A DNA stretch of 64,000 bases, taken from the NCBI GenBank assembly GCA_030148335.1, contig JASBTQ010000042.1, forward strand, positions 62,001 through 126,000. The letters are read 5' to 3'. The notes under the pieces are model-generated. The model was given only the letters and a program-made list of their open reading frames with translations, made no database searches and was not told where the DNA came from. This document shows positions 55,108-63,734 of the stretch, one piece after another. How positions within the stretch are numbered: the first letter of the stretch is position 1; every line of letters starts with the position of its first letter. Source of the DNA: Allomuricauda sp. (GTDB taxonomy: Bacteria > Bacteroidota > Bacteroidia > Flavobacteriales > Flavobacteriaceae). Position numbers and translations under genes: made by a program.

Positions 55108-55525
55108 CGCTCAGTTCATTGGTGTCGTTGTGGTTCCATGGAAAATGGGTCTCCAGTTCTTTGCCGGCCATCAAAATGCCCTCGACAATCCCCTGCTTGA
55201 AGTCCCCTTTCTTAAAATGCGATGCAATCACATCTTTGGTGGTGTCCCAAAATCCTTTGGGCACGGCACGGTCAATGCCACTGCCACCATAGATCACAAA
55301 TTTATGGTCATCCACGGCAACGTAGATCAGGACTCCGTTGTCTTCCTTGGTGTTGTCCATCTTCAGAAAATGGAATACCTGTTGCGCCCTGCTAAAATGG
55401 TCCATTTTTGCCGTGGCCTCGATATGGACACGGATTTCCCCGGAAGTATTTTTTTCTGACTCAACAATGGCGTCAATGATCTCCTGTTCCTCCTCGGCAG
55501 TCAAAAATTCCTCTACGTGCGACAT
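55088..55525 (-). CDS. Soluble TPM-domain protein
   Basis: 145 aa from the ATG at 55525, two bases after the lemA stop; a TTG at 55531 is possible. A single TPM/TLP18.3 domain is seen: EEEQEIIDAIVESEKNTSGEIRVHIEA, NGVLIYVAVDDHKFVIYGGSGIDRAVPKGFW and GIVEGILMAGKELETHFP. No signal peptide or membrane helix, so probably cytoplasmic. LemA plus two TPM proteins is a recurring trio in Bacteroidota, likely acting together at the inner membrane. Confidence 0.9.
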   Translation of the reverse strand: MSHVEEFLTAEEEQEIIDAIVESEKNTSGEIRVHIEATAKMDHFSRAQQVFHFLKMDNTKEDNGVLIYVAVDDHKFVIYGGSGIDRAVPKGFWDTTKDVIASHFKKGDFKQGIVEGILMAGKELETHFPWNHNDTNELSDAISKG

Positions 55526-55527
55526 GC

Positions 55528-56127
55528 TCAATCGAATTCAAAGTTCACGTCCGGCGCATTCTCAGACCCGGGATTGGAACTGAAGAGTGCCATGGGGTCA
55601 AAGTTGGCAATGCTGGCAATAATGTTGGTGGGGATCTGCTGTATTTTGATGTTGTATTCCCCGGCCAGTTCATTGAAACGGTTCCGTTCCACGTTGATCC
55701 TGTTCTCGGTGCCTTCCAATTGGGACTGCAACTCCAAAAAGTTTTGGTTTGCCTTGAGTTCGGGATAGCGTTCCACGGTCACCAAAAGTCGGGACAGTGC
55801 AGAGGACAAACCGGTCTGGGCTTGCTGGAATTCCGCAAGTTGTTCCGGGGTGATGTTGTTCGCGTCAATGGTGGTGGATGTTGCCTTGGCCCTTGCCTCG
55901 ATTACATCCGATAAGGTCTCGCGTTCAAAATCGGCAGCACCCTGAACGGTTTTCACCAAGTTACCGATGAGGTCGCTCCGTCGTTGATAGGAGCTTTCCA
56001 CATTGGCCCATTGCTTGGTGGCCTGCCCCTTCATGTTCACTAGTGTATTGTTCGTGCTCACGTACCATCCGACCAGCACCACGGCTAGGACGATCAGTAC
56101 AATGATGGCTATGATGCCTTTTTTCAT
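55528..56127 (-). CDS. lemA: LemA family protein
   Basis: 199 aa. An N-terminal membrane helix (IIAIIVLIVLAVVLVGWYV) is followed by a long helical body carrying the LemA hallmark region LVNMKGQATKQWANVESSYQRRSDLIGNLVKTVQGAADFERETL and NRFNELAGEYN. LemA proteins are anchored with the body outside the cytoplasm; the function is still poorly defined. It lies 18 bases after the MerR gene and two bases before the TPM gene. Confidence 0.95.
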   Translation of the reverse strand: MKKGIIAIIVLIVLAVVLVGWYVSTNNTLVNMKGQATKQWANVESSYQRRSDLIGNLVKTVQGAADFERETLSDVIEARAKATSTTIDANNITPEQLAEFQQAQTGLSSALSRLLVTVERYPELKANQNFLELQSQLEGTENRINVERNRFNELAGEYNIKIQQIPTNIIASIANFDPMALFSSNPGSENAPDVNFEFD

Positions 56128-56145
56128 TTTTGTTAGGTTTTAGTG

Positions 56146-56475
56146 TTATAGTTGTTCTTTGATCTTTAGTAGCTCCGCCCTTACCTTTTGCAGTTTTTGG
56201 ATCACATCAAAGGTGGACAGTGTTTTTTCCTTTTCCTCGTTCAGATGGATTTTGGCACCTTCCAGCGTAAAACCACGTTCTTTCACCAGGTGATAGATCA
56301 GTTGTAGGTTTTTGATGTCTTCCGGCGTGAATTTTCGGTTGCCCTTGGCATTTTTCTTGGGCTGCAGCACGTCAAACTCCTTTTCCCAAAAGCGTATCAG
56401 GGAAGTGTTCACCCCAAAGGCCTTGGCCACTTCGCCAATGCCATAATATCGTTTTTCAGGAAGGTCTATGTGCAT
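56146..56475 (-). CDS. MerR-family transcriptional regulator
   Basis: 109 aa. A winged helix-turn-helix begins at YGIGEVAKAFGVNTSLIRFWEKEFDVLQPKKNAKGNRKFT (about residues 10-50), and a short coiled-coil dimerisation helix ends the protein. There is no effector domain and no cysteines for metal sensing, so it belongs to the small MerR group. Its ATG overlaps the stop of the M23 gene by one base (TAATG), so it is translationally coupled to a cell-wall hydrolase. It may regulate this operon itself. Confidence 0.92.
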   Translation of the reverse strand: MHIDLPEKRYYGIGEVAKAFGVNTSLIRFWEKEFDVLQPKKNAKGNRKFTPEDIKNLQLIYHLVKERGFTLEGAKIHLNEEKEKTLSTFDVIQKLQKVRAELLKIKEQL

Positions 56476-57452
56476 TAATCCAAGGATTGGTTCTCTTGAT
56501 TGGCATATTTGAGCATGTTCTCAAACTCTTCTGCCGTCAAACTTCCGTAGTAGAAGTTGATGGGGTTGATGCGCTCCCCGTCCTTGAAGACCTCGTAGTG
56601 CAAATGTGGTGCTTCTGAACGACCTGTGTTCCCCACAAAACCGATAAGATCGCCCCGTCTCACTTTCTGGCCCACGGTCACATTGTATTTGCTCAAGTGC
56701 CCATACAACGAGATATAGCCATATCCATGGTCGATTCGGATATGCTTTCCGTACCCCGAGGACTGGTTGTCGGCACGGGTCACCTTCCCATCGCCCGTAG
56801 CATATATGGGAGAGCCGCGTGGAGCGGTAAAATCCATCCCCCAGTGCATTTTTCGAGCCTTGGTGAAAGGGTCGGACCGCCAGCCGTAGCCCGAGGCCAT
56901 CCGGGTCAAATCTTCATTGCTCACCGGTTGGATGGCAGGGATGGAGGCCAAAAGCTTCTCTTTTTCCTCGGCCAACTTGGCAATCTCATCCAAGGATTTG
57001 GATTGGATCACCATCTGCTTTTGGATGATGTCCAAACGCTTGGTGGCATTGATGATGATATCGGAATTGTTGAAACCGTCGAGGGATTTGTATCTGTTGA
57101 CCCCTCCAAAACCAGCCTTTCGCTGCTCTTCGGGAATGGGATTTGCCTCAAAGTATAGGCGGTAAATGTTGTTGTCGCGGTCTTCGATGTTGGCCAGCAC
57201 CTGCTCCATTTGTTCCATCTTCTTGTTCAGGATCTCAAATTGAAGCTCATAGTTCCTGACCTCCCGCTCCAGGGAAAGTTCCTTGGGCGTGTTCACCCAT
57301 TTGGTGTTCAGTAGGATAACGAGGCCCAAAAAACCAAATAGCGCAGAACCCAGGACGAACAGAAAGATGTTTCTGTACTTCTTGGATTTTTTCGGCTCGA
57401 TCTTTCGATAGGAAAGGGTATCCGGGTCGTAATAGTACTTAACTTTAGACAT
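56475..57452 (-). CDS. M23 family peptidoglycan endopeptidase, membrane-anchored
   Basis: 325 aa. One N-terminal membrane helix (about residues 29-48) is followed by a periplasmic coiled coil (residues 60-175) and a LytM/M23 catalytic domain. The zinc ligands are present: H203 and D207 (HWGMD) and H285 in the HLH motif (residues 283-285). GYISLYGHLSKYNVTVGQKVRRGD gives the conserved core. The enzyme likely cuts peptide cross-links during growth or division. It is divergent from alaS and is the first gene of the five-gene operon. Confidence 0.95.
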   Translation of the reverse strand: MSKVKYYYDPDTLSYRKIEPKKSKKYRNIFLFVLGSALFGFLGLVILLNTKWVNTPKELSLEREVRNYELQFEILNKKMEQMEQVLANIEDRDNNIYRLYFEANPIPEEQRKAGFGGVNRYKSLDGFNNSDIIINATKRLDIIQKQMVIQSKSLDEIAKLAEEKEKLLASIPAIQPVSNEDLTRMASGYGWRSDPFTKARKMHWGMDFTAPRGSPIYATGDGKVTRADNQSSGYGKHIRIDHGYGYISLYGHLSKYNVTVGQKVRRGDLIGFVGNTGRSEAPHLHYEVFKDGERINPINFYYGSLTAEEFENMLKYANQENQSLD

Positions 57453-57477
57453 GAATGGATTTTATCCTATTTTTGCT

Positions 57478-57527
57478 CACTCTTTTTATCAAAACAAGCA
57501 AATATAAAAATTGTTTTGCTAAGAGTG
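57478..57527. repeat. Nested inverted repeats between the M23 and alaS genes
   Basis: The outer arms are CACTCTT (57478-57484) and AAGAGTG (57521-57527). The inner arms are CAAAACAA (57490-57497) and TTGTTTTG (57511-57518). Both pairs are perfect and nested. They lie 29 bases before the alaS start, in the only promoter space shared by the two divergent genes, so they may be an operator or a leader hairpin. Confidence 0.55.
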
Positions 57528-57555
57528 TTAAATTTAAGAAAACCCTAGGAATTCA

Positions 57556-60168
57556 ATGACATCCCAAGAAGTTAGAACCCAATTTTTAAACTTTTTCAAA
57601 GAAAAGGGCCACAAAATTGCGCCCTCTGCCCCCATGGTGATGAAGGACGACCCGACCCTCATGTTCACCAATGCGGGCATGAACCAGTTCAAGGAGTTTT
57701 TCTTGGGGAATTCCAAGCCCAAACACCCCAGGGTGGCCGATACCCAAAAATGTTTACGGGTAAGCGGCAAGCACAACGATTTGGAGGAAGTGGGGAAGGA
57801 TACCTATCACCATACCATGTTCGAGATGTTGGGCAACTGGAGTTTTGGGGATTACTTCAAAAAAGAGGCTATACAGTGGGCCTGGGAATTGCTCACCGAA
57901 GTCTATAAAATTGACAAGAGCAGTCTTTATGTCTCTGTTTTTGAAGGCAGCGATGATGATGGATTGGCCATGGACCAAGAGGCCTATGATCTTTGGAAGG
58001 CCATTGTGCCCAAAGAGCGCATCATCATGGGCAACAAGAAGGACAATTTCTGGGAAATGGGCGATCAGGGACCCTGTGGCCCCTGTTCCGAGATCCATGT
58101 GGACATCCGTTCGGCAGAAGAGAAGAAGAAAGTGCCGGGTGCCTCCTTGGTGAACCAGGATCATCCGCAAGTGGTGGAGATTTGGAACCTGGTTTTTATG
58201 CAATTCAATAGAAAGGCAAATGGGAGCTTGGAGGTCCTTCCCGCAAAACATATAGATACTGGAATGGGCTTTGAGCGCCTGTGCATGGTGCTCCAAGGCG
58301 TTCAGTCCAATTACGATACCGATGTGTTCACCCCACTTATCCGAGAGATAGAGGTTATCACAGGAAAGAAATACGGAAAGGACGAAAAGACCGATATCGC
58401 CATTCGGGTGATCGCGGACCATGTGAGGGCCGTTGCCTTTTCCATTGCTGATGGGCAATTGCCGAGCAACACCGGCGCCGGTTATGTGATCCGAAGGATC
58501 TTGCGCCGCGCCATCCGATATGGGTTTACATTTTTGGATACCAACAAACCGTTCATTTATAGATTGGTCAAAGTATTGGCCGAGCAAATGGGCAAAGCCT
58601 TCCCCGAGCTGAAGGAGCAATACCAGTTGATCGAGAACGTGATCAAGGAAGAGGAAAGTTCGTTCCTGAGCACTTTGGAGCAGGGATTGGTGTTGTTGGA
58701 CTCCGTAATCAAGTCTTCCAAGGACAAGACCATCAGTGGCGAAAAAGCCTTTGAACTGTACGATACGTTTGGTTTTCCGATCGACCTTACTTCGTTGATC
58801 TTGGAAGAGAAGGGCTATCAATTGGATGTGGCAGGTTTCAACAAGGCATTGCAGGAACAAAAGGACCGTTCCAGGGCGGCATCCGAAGTGTCAAAAGGCG
58901 ATTGGACCGTTCTGAAACAGGATTCCGAGCAAGAATTTATAGGGTATGACAGCCTTGAGGCCCAAGTGAAATTGGTGAAATACCGAAAAATCAGCAGCAA
59001 AAAAGAAGGAGATCAATACCAGTTGGTGTTCAATCTGACCCCTTTTTATGCAGAAGGTGGCGGTCAGGTCGGGGACAAAGGCTATCTGGAGGCTTCCAAT
59101 GGCGATGTCACCTACATTGTGGACACCAAACGGGAGAACAATGAGATCGTTCATTTTGCGGAATCGCTTCCTGGGGGCCTGAACGGCAGCTTCAAAGCGG
59201 TGGTGGACAAAAAACAGCGTTGGCGAACGGCATGTAACCATACTGCTACGCATCTGTTGCACCAAGCTCTGCGGGAGGTTTTGGGAACCCATGTGGAGCA
59301 AAAAGGTTCTGCGGTACATTCGAAATATCTGCGTTTTGACTTTTCCCATTTTGCCAAGCTTTCCGTGGAGGAACTACGAAAAGTGGAAAACTTTGTCAAT
59401 GCCCGTATCGATGGTCATTTGCCGTTGGAAGAAAACAGGAACGTTCCCATTCAAAAAGCTATGGAGGAAGGGGCGATGGCCCTTTTTGGTGAAAAATATG
59501 GCGATACCGTCCGTACCATTCGCTTTGGACAGTCCATGGAGCTTTGTGGTGGAACGCACGTAAAGAACACAGCGGATATTTGGCACTTCAAGATAGTGTC
59601 CGAAGGGGCCGTTGCAGCCGGGATCCGAAGGATCGAGGCCATCACCTCGGATGCCGTGAAGGAATTCTACTTTACGAACAACCGCATGTTGTTCGAGATC
59701 AAGGATCTTTTGCACAATGCCCAAGATCCCGTAAAGGCCGTGGCAGGGCTGCAGGAGGAGAATACCGCTCTCAAAAAACAAGTGGAGCAATTGCTGAAGG
59801 ACAAGGCCAAAGGATTGAAAAGCGAGCTGATTTCCGAATTGGAAAAAGTGGGCAATATCCAGTTTTTGGCCAAAAAGGTGGATTTGGATGCTGCGGGCAT
59901 CAAGGATCTGTCTTTTGAGATCGGGGGGCAGGTGGACAACCTCTTCCTTTTGCTTGCCGCCGAGAACGATGGGAAGGCGTTGCTTTCCTGCTACATTTCC
60001 AAGGATTTGGCCACGGCAAAAGGCCTGAATGCAGGGACCATAGTCCGGGAACTGGGCAAATACATTCAAGGTGGGGGCGGGGGACAACCCTTCTTTGCGA
60101 CCGCTGGGGGGAAAAATCCAGATGGGATTCCAGAAGCACTTGACAAGGCGAAGGCATATATTGAATAG
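57556..60168 (+). CDS. alaS: Alanyl-tRNA synthetase
   Basis: 870 aa, normal length for the family. The class II catalytic core starts at [27 protein letters not shown], with motif 2 region [13 protein letters not shown] and [18 protein letters not shown]. The editing domain carries the metal-binding HTATH ([12 protein letters not shown]) and the distal CGGTHV, both intact, so mis-acylated Ser/Gly-tRNA(Ala) can be cleared. The C-Ala dimerisation domain ends [20 protein letters not shown]. It is divergent from the M23 operon. Confidence 0.98.
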   Translation: MTSQEVRTQFLNFFKEKGHKIAPSAPMVMKDDPTLMFTNAGMNQFKEFFLGNSKPKHPRVADTQKCLRVSGKHNDLEEVGKDTYHHTMFEMLGNWSFGDYFKKEAIQWAWELLTEVYKIDKSSLYVSVFEGSDDDGLAMDQEAYDLWKAIVPKERIIMGNKKDNFWEMGDQGPCGPCSEIHVDIRSAEEKKKVPGASLVNQDHPQVVEIWNLVFMQFNRKANGSLEVLPAKHIDTGMGFERLCMVLQGVQSNYDTDVFTPLIREIEVITGKKYGKDEKTDIAIRVIADHVRAVAFSIADGQLPSNTGAGYVIRRILRRAIRYGFTFLDTNKPFIYRLVKVLAEQMGKAFPELKEQYQLIENVIKEEESSFLSTLEQGLVLLDSVIKSSKDKTISGEKAFELYDTFGFPIDLTSLILEEKGYQLDVAGFNKALQEQKDRSRAASEVSKGDWTVLKQDSEQEFIGYDSLEAQVKLVKYRKISSKKEGDQYQLVFNLTPFYAEGGGQVGDKGYLEASNGDVTYIVDTKRENNEIVHFAESLPGGLNGSFKAVVDKKQRWRTACNHTATHLLHQALREVLGTHVEQKGSAVHSKYLRFDFSHFAKLSVEELRKVENFVNARIDGHLPLEENRNVPIQKAMEEGAMALFGEKYGDTVRTIRFGQSMELCGGTHVKNTADIWHFKIVSEGAVAAGIRRIEAITSDAVKEFYFTNNRMLFEIKDLLHNAQDPVKAVAGLQEENTALKKQVEQLLKDKAKGLKSELISELEKVGNIQFLAKKVDLDAAGIKDLSFEIGGQVDNLFLLLAAENDGKALLSCYISKDLATAKGLNAGTIVRELGKYIQGGGGGQPFFATAGGKNPDGIPEALDKAKAYIE

Positions 60169-60194
60169 CCGATTGTATTTTATGCTTGAAGTTT

Positions 60195-60300
60195 GTCAGT
60201 TCGAGTGATTTTTTGAAAAAAAATTGTATCGAGAACCAGAACTTCAAGTCCAAAACCGATTCTCGATACAAAATCCCTACGGAATTTCACTCGAATTGAC
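60195..60300. repeat. Nested palindromic intergenic repeat (REP-like)
   Basis: The outer arms GTCAGTTCGAGTGA (60195-60208) and TCACTCGAATTGAC (60287-60300) match in 13 of 14 positions. The inner arms TTGTATCGAGAA (60224-60235) and TTCTCGATACAA (60260-60271) are a perfect inverted repeat. I recall similar TCGAGAA/TTCTCGA palindromes as dispersed intergenic repeats in several flavobacterial genomes. It also fills most of the alaS-GSCFA gap and could stop transcription. Confidence 0.75.
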
Positions 60301-60387
60301 AGTTTTGGTTTAATGAAGACAATAAGTTTACATCGAGGTATCATCTTAACGTGGTCAAGGATCCATCGAGATGATGTGGGAATGAGA

Positions 60388-60395
60388 TATTTTTG
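60388..60395 (+). promoter_or_regulatory. Promoter minus-7 element for the GSCFA gene
   Basis: TATTTTTG matches TAnnTTTG, 39 bases before the ATG at 60435. It overlaps the upstream alternative TTG at 60393 and so rules that start out. Confidence 0.55.
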
Positions 60396-60434
60396 TCCTC
60401 AACCGCAATTGAACTGTCATTTTTAGCAAAACAA

Positions 60435-61382
60435 ATGGATCTACAGACCAAAGTACCTATACAGCCTGCTGACAATCCCATCGATTATCAGAACAAAGTG
60501 TTGTTGTTGGGGTCTTGTTTTGTGGAGAATATGGGGGTAAAGTTCAGTTACTTCCAGTTTCGGAACAGCTTGAATCCTTTTGGGATATTGTTTCATTCGT
60601 TGGCCATCGAAAATTTGGTGCAGCGTGCTGTGGATGGGCCAAGCTATTCGGCAGATGAAGTTTTTGAGCAAGACGGTATTTGGCATTGTTTCGATGCCCA
60701 TTCCGAATTGCGTTCCAATGACAGGGACACTCTCCTGCAACTCCTCACCCAAAGGTTGATGGAAACCAAAAGAAGTCTGGAAACTGCTTCCCACATCATC
60801 ATCACGTTGGGCACAGCATGGGTGTACCGAAATGTCGCTTCAAAAAAGATAGTGGCTAACTGCCATAAGGTGCCGCAAAAAGAGTTTCAAAAAGAATTAT
60901 TGACCACAGACGAAATAAAGACCAGTTTGGAAAACTGCTTGGCATTGGTGAAAAAAGTAAACCCAAATACCCAGTTTATTTTTACCGTTTCGCCAGTGCG
61001 CCACCTCAAGGACGGGTTTGTGGAAAACCAACGGAGCAAGGCGCATCTCATCACCGCATTGCATCAAATGATAAACGGAAACGATGTGTCCTACTTTCCT
61101 GCATACGAGATCATGATGGACGAGCTTCGTGATTATCGCTTTTATGGGAAGGACATGCTGCACCCCAATGAACTGGCCGTGGACTATATTTGGGAAAAGT
61201 TCCGGTCGGCCTGGATATCGCCTGATTGCCTTTCGGTCATGGAAGAGGTGGACAGCATCCAAAAAGGGCTGAAGCACCGACCTTTTAATCCCGATTCAGA
61301 TGCCCATCAAAAGTTCCGGGCATCGCTCCAAGCAAAAATTACGTATCTTCAAGAGAAGTATCCTTTCATGAAATTCGAATAA
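60435..61382 (+). CDS. GSCFA domain protein (SGNH-hydrolase-like)
   Basis: 315 aa from the ATG at 60435 (MDLQTKVPIQPAD). The name-giving motif GSCFVENMG stands near residue 37. The block FRNSLNPFGILFHSLAIENLV follows, then ITLGTAWVY, FTVSPVRHLKDGF and DMLHPNELAVDYIW. The closing DxxHP arrangement resembles SGNH hydrolases, with the GSCF serine as a possible nucleophile. Substrates of GSCFA proteins are not established. No signal peptide. The stop is directly followed by the next ATG (TAAATG), so this and the DUF4230 gene form an operon. Confidence 0.93.
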   Translation: MDLQTKVPIQPADNPIDYQNKVLLLGSCFVENMGVKFSYFQFRNSLNPFGILFHSLAIENLVQRAVDGPSYSADEVFEQDGIWHCFDAHSELRSNDRDTLLQLLTQRLMETKRSLETASHIIITLGTAWVYRNVASKKIVANCHKVPQKEFQKELLTTDEIKTSLENCLALVKKVNPNTQFIFTVSPVRHLKDGFVENQRSKAHLITALHQMINGNDVSYFPAYEIMMDELRDYRFYGKDMLHPNELAVDYIWEKFRSAWISPDCLSVMEEVDSIQKGLKHRPFNPDSDAHQKFRASLQAKITYLQEKYPFMKFE

Positions 61383-61997
61383 ATGAAAAAAATACTTATC
61401 GGAGTTGTCATTGCGCTGGCCTCGGTCTTGATCTATAGATCCTGTGCCGAAGACCGTGAACGGAAGACCATTTTGGAAGAGAATTCCATGCTCATCCAGC
61501 AAGAACTGAAGAACGTTTCCAAGTTAATCGTCACCGAGGGACATTTTGCCGAGGTGTACAATTACAAGGATTCCAAAGAATTGTTCGGTCCGCTCATCAC
61601 GGCCCATAAAAAGGCTTTGGTGGTGGTCAACGCCGATGTGACCATCGCTTACGACATGGCCCAGATTCAATATGAGGTGGACGAGGAAAACAAAGTGTTG
61701 AAAATCACCCAGATTCCGGAGCCGGAGATCAAGATCAGTCCCGATTTTGAGTACTATGATGTCACGGCGGATTATCTAAACCCCTTCAATGCAGGGGACT
61801 ACAATGCCATCAAACGGAATGTGAATGCTTCGCTGATGAAAAAAATAGAGATGTCTTCGCTGCGTTCCAATGCCGAAAACCGTTTGCTGAGCGAGCTTTC
61901 CCGGATCTTGGTGCTTACGAATACCATGGGTTGGACCTTGGTCCATGAAAATATACCCGTTGAAAATATTACCCAATTGGAACAAATTTTGGATTGA
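61383..61997 (+). CDS. DUF4230 family membrane-anchored protein
   Basis: 204 aa. A short N-terminal membrane anchor (KKILIGVVIALASVLIYRSC) leads to the DUF4230 domain: LKNVSKLIVTEGHFAEVYNYKDSK, VVVNADVTIAYDMAQIQYEVDEENKVLKITQIPEPEIKISPDFEYYDV. The orientation is probably extracytoplasmic. No function is known for the family. It starts immediately after the GSCFA stop. Confidence 0.9.
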   Translation: MKKILIGVVIALASVLIYRSCAEDRERKTILEENSMLIQQELKNVSKLIVTEGHFAEVYNYKDSKELFGPLITAHKKALVVVNADVTIAYDMAQIQYEVDEENKVLKITQIPEPEIKISPDFEYYDVTADYLNPFNAGDYNAIKRNVNASLMKKIEMSSLRSNAENRLLSELSRILVLTNTMGWTLVHENIPVENITQLEQILD

Positions 61998-62051
61998 TTT
62001 GTCACATTTGCAGGTTTGCTTCGTCTTTAAGTACCATCAATCAAAAATCGC

Positions 62052-63734
62052 ATGTTGCAAAGAGCCTTCCCTATCCTGTTTTTGGTCATTTTGATAGTAT
62101 CCTGTCAGCAAAGACCCAAAGCTGATGTCCGTTATGAAATCACATCCGTTCTTGTGGACAGCTTGCCCCAACTTAGAGTACGAATGAGCATGCCCGCTGA
62201 TTCCAGTGGAGTCACCATGTTGGACTTTCCCGACGAGGCATGGGGCCAAAAAGACCTGTACAATACCCTGGGCCCAATGCAATTGCTGAATGTGGAAGGG
62301 ATCATTAAAAAGGATTTGGATAGTGGAAGGGTCATATTGATGCACCCTAAAGAGACAAAGCAACTGGAGTTTGAATATTACCTGAAACAGGATTTTGATG
62401 GAGATCTGTCCACAGGAAGGGTCTACCGCCCTATCATAGACAAAGCATATTTCCACCTGTTTTCCCATAGTTTCTTTATGGTTCCCAAGACAGTGGGCGA
62501 TACCATTGATATTGCCCTGCATTGGACCGGGTTTCCGGAAAATTATACCATCCACAACAGTTTTGGCAGTGAGGAACGGGAGCAATTCTTGGAAGATATG
62601 GACAGAGATCTTTTTGGAAGCGCCATTTTTGTCGGAGGGGATTTTAAGGTCCTGAAGGGCAACATCCATGGAAACCGAATAAGTCTGGCCACGCGGGGAG
62701 AATGGGTTCCTTTTAAAGAAGAAGAAGTTTTTCAAGTGTTGGAACAAACCCTGACTTGCCAGCGTAATTTTTGGAACGACCATTCACAGGAATACTTCAC
62801 GGTCACCATGCAGCCCTTCGCACAAGAGACGGGAAGTAGTTTTCAGGGCACGGGACTTACCAATTCTTTTGCAACATCCATTTCCAATAACGATTTTACG
62901 GAAATTGGTCAATTGGTCTATCTCTTCAACCACGAATTGATGCACAACTGGATCGGCCATGCCATCAAGAACGACAATGAGGAGGAGCAGTATTGGTTCA
63001 GCGAAGGGTTCACGGAGTACTACGCATTCAAAAACATTGCAAGGAACAAGATCAATGGTCTGCAGGGCGATTATTATGTCCAAGAAATCAACCGTACCAT
63101 TCGTGATCTTTATGCTTCATCGGTCATGGAGGCCCCGAATTCAGAAATCAATTACGATAATTTTTGGAACGATAGGGATTATTCCAAGTTGCCTTATTTT
63201 AGAGGAGCCGTTTTCGCGTTTTATCTCGATCAGAAAATCCAGAATGGTTCCAATGGAAAAAAAAGTCTGGATGACGTGATGCATCAAATTTATAGGGATG
63301 CCTTCACCAAAAACCAAAAATTGGAGCACGATTATTTTATTGGGGTGATGAATGGATATTGGGAAGGTGACTTTGAAAATTTCTTCCACAAACATATCAT
63401 CGAAGGCCAAAAAGTGGACCTTGCCGGTTTGTTTGAGGAATTGCGACTGGACTATGAACCTATGAGCGACATATACGAACTAGGCTTTGAGTTTGATGGG
63501 GAACGAAAAAAAATCGAGCGGGTAGTGGAAGGAAGCAAAGCTTGGGAAGCTGGACTCAGGGAAGGGGATGAGGTGTATTCCCGAAGTATTTGGCAGGGCA
63601 GTATCGAGCACCAAGTGGAGCTTGGACTGAAACGTAATGGTGAAAAATTCCAGATTGCCTATTACCCGATCAAAAAAGCAGAGGTGCCCCAATTGAAGCC
63701 AACGGCATCCAACATTCAAAAGCTTGGGTTCTAG
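62052..63734 (+). CDS. Gluzincin metallopeptidase lipoprotein (M1/M61-like) with C-terminal PDZ-like domain
   Basis: 560 aa. Lipobox LIVSC (C18) marks a lipoprotein. The zinc site is HELMH (H294, E295, H298), followed 20 residues after H298 by E318 in FSEGFTEYYAF; the text NWIGHAI after the histidines resembles M1 aminopeptidases. The last 90 residues (GFEFDGERKKIERVVEGSKAWEAGLREGDEVYSRS) look like a PDZ domain, as in M61 glycyl aminopeptidases. It is likely an extracytoplasmic aminopeptidase. The stop overlaps the stop of the convergent gene by two bases. Confidence 0.88.
   Translation: MLQRAFPILFLVILIVSCQQRPKADVRYEITSVLVDSLPQLRVRMSMPADSSGVTMLDFPDEAWGQKDLYNTLGPMQLLNVEGIIKKDLDSGRVILMHPKETKQLEFEYYLKQDFDGDLSTGRVYRPIIDKAYFHLFSHSFFMVPKTVGDTIDIALHWTGFPENYTIHNSFGSEEREQFLEDMDRDLFGSAIFVGGDFKVLKGNIHGNRISLATRGEWVPFKEEEVFQVLEQTLTCQRNFWNDHSQEYFTVTMQPFAQETGSSFQGTGLTNSFATSISNNDFTEIGQLVYLFNHELMHNWIGHAIKNDNEEEQYWFSEGFTEYYAFKNIARNKINGLQGDYYVQEINRTIRDLYASSVMEAPNSEINYDNFWNDRDYSKLPYFRGAVFAFYLDQKIQNGSNGKKSLDDVMHQIYRDAFTKNQKLEHDYFIGVMNGYWEGDFENFFHKHIIEGQKVDLAGLFEELRLDYEPMSDIYELGFEFDGERKKIERVVEGSKAWEAGLREGDEVYSRSIWQGSIEHQVELGLKRNGEKFQIAYYPIKKAEVPQLKPTASNIQKLGF

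Noticed and set aside
57453..57555. T-box or other amino-acid riboswitch before alaS
   Set aside because: Only about 100 bases are available, no T-box sequence is visible, and T-boxes are not typical of Bacteroidota; the simple inverted repeats are reported instead.
57754..58860. 368-codon open frame antisense to alaS
   Set aside because: The alaS protein is intact and full length across this region; the antisense product shows no recognisable motif.
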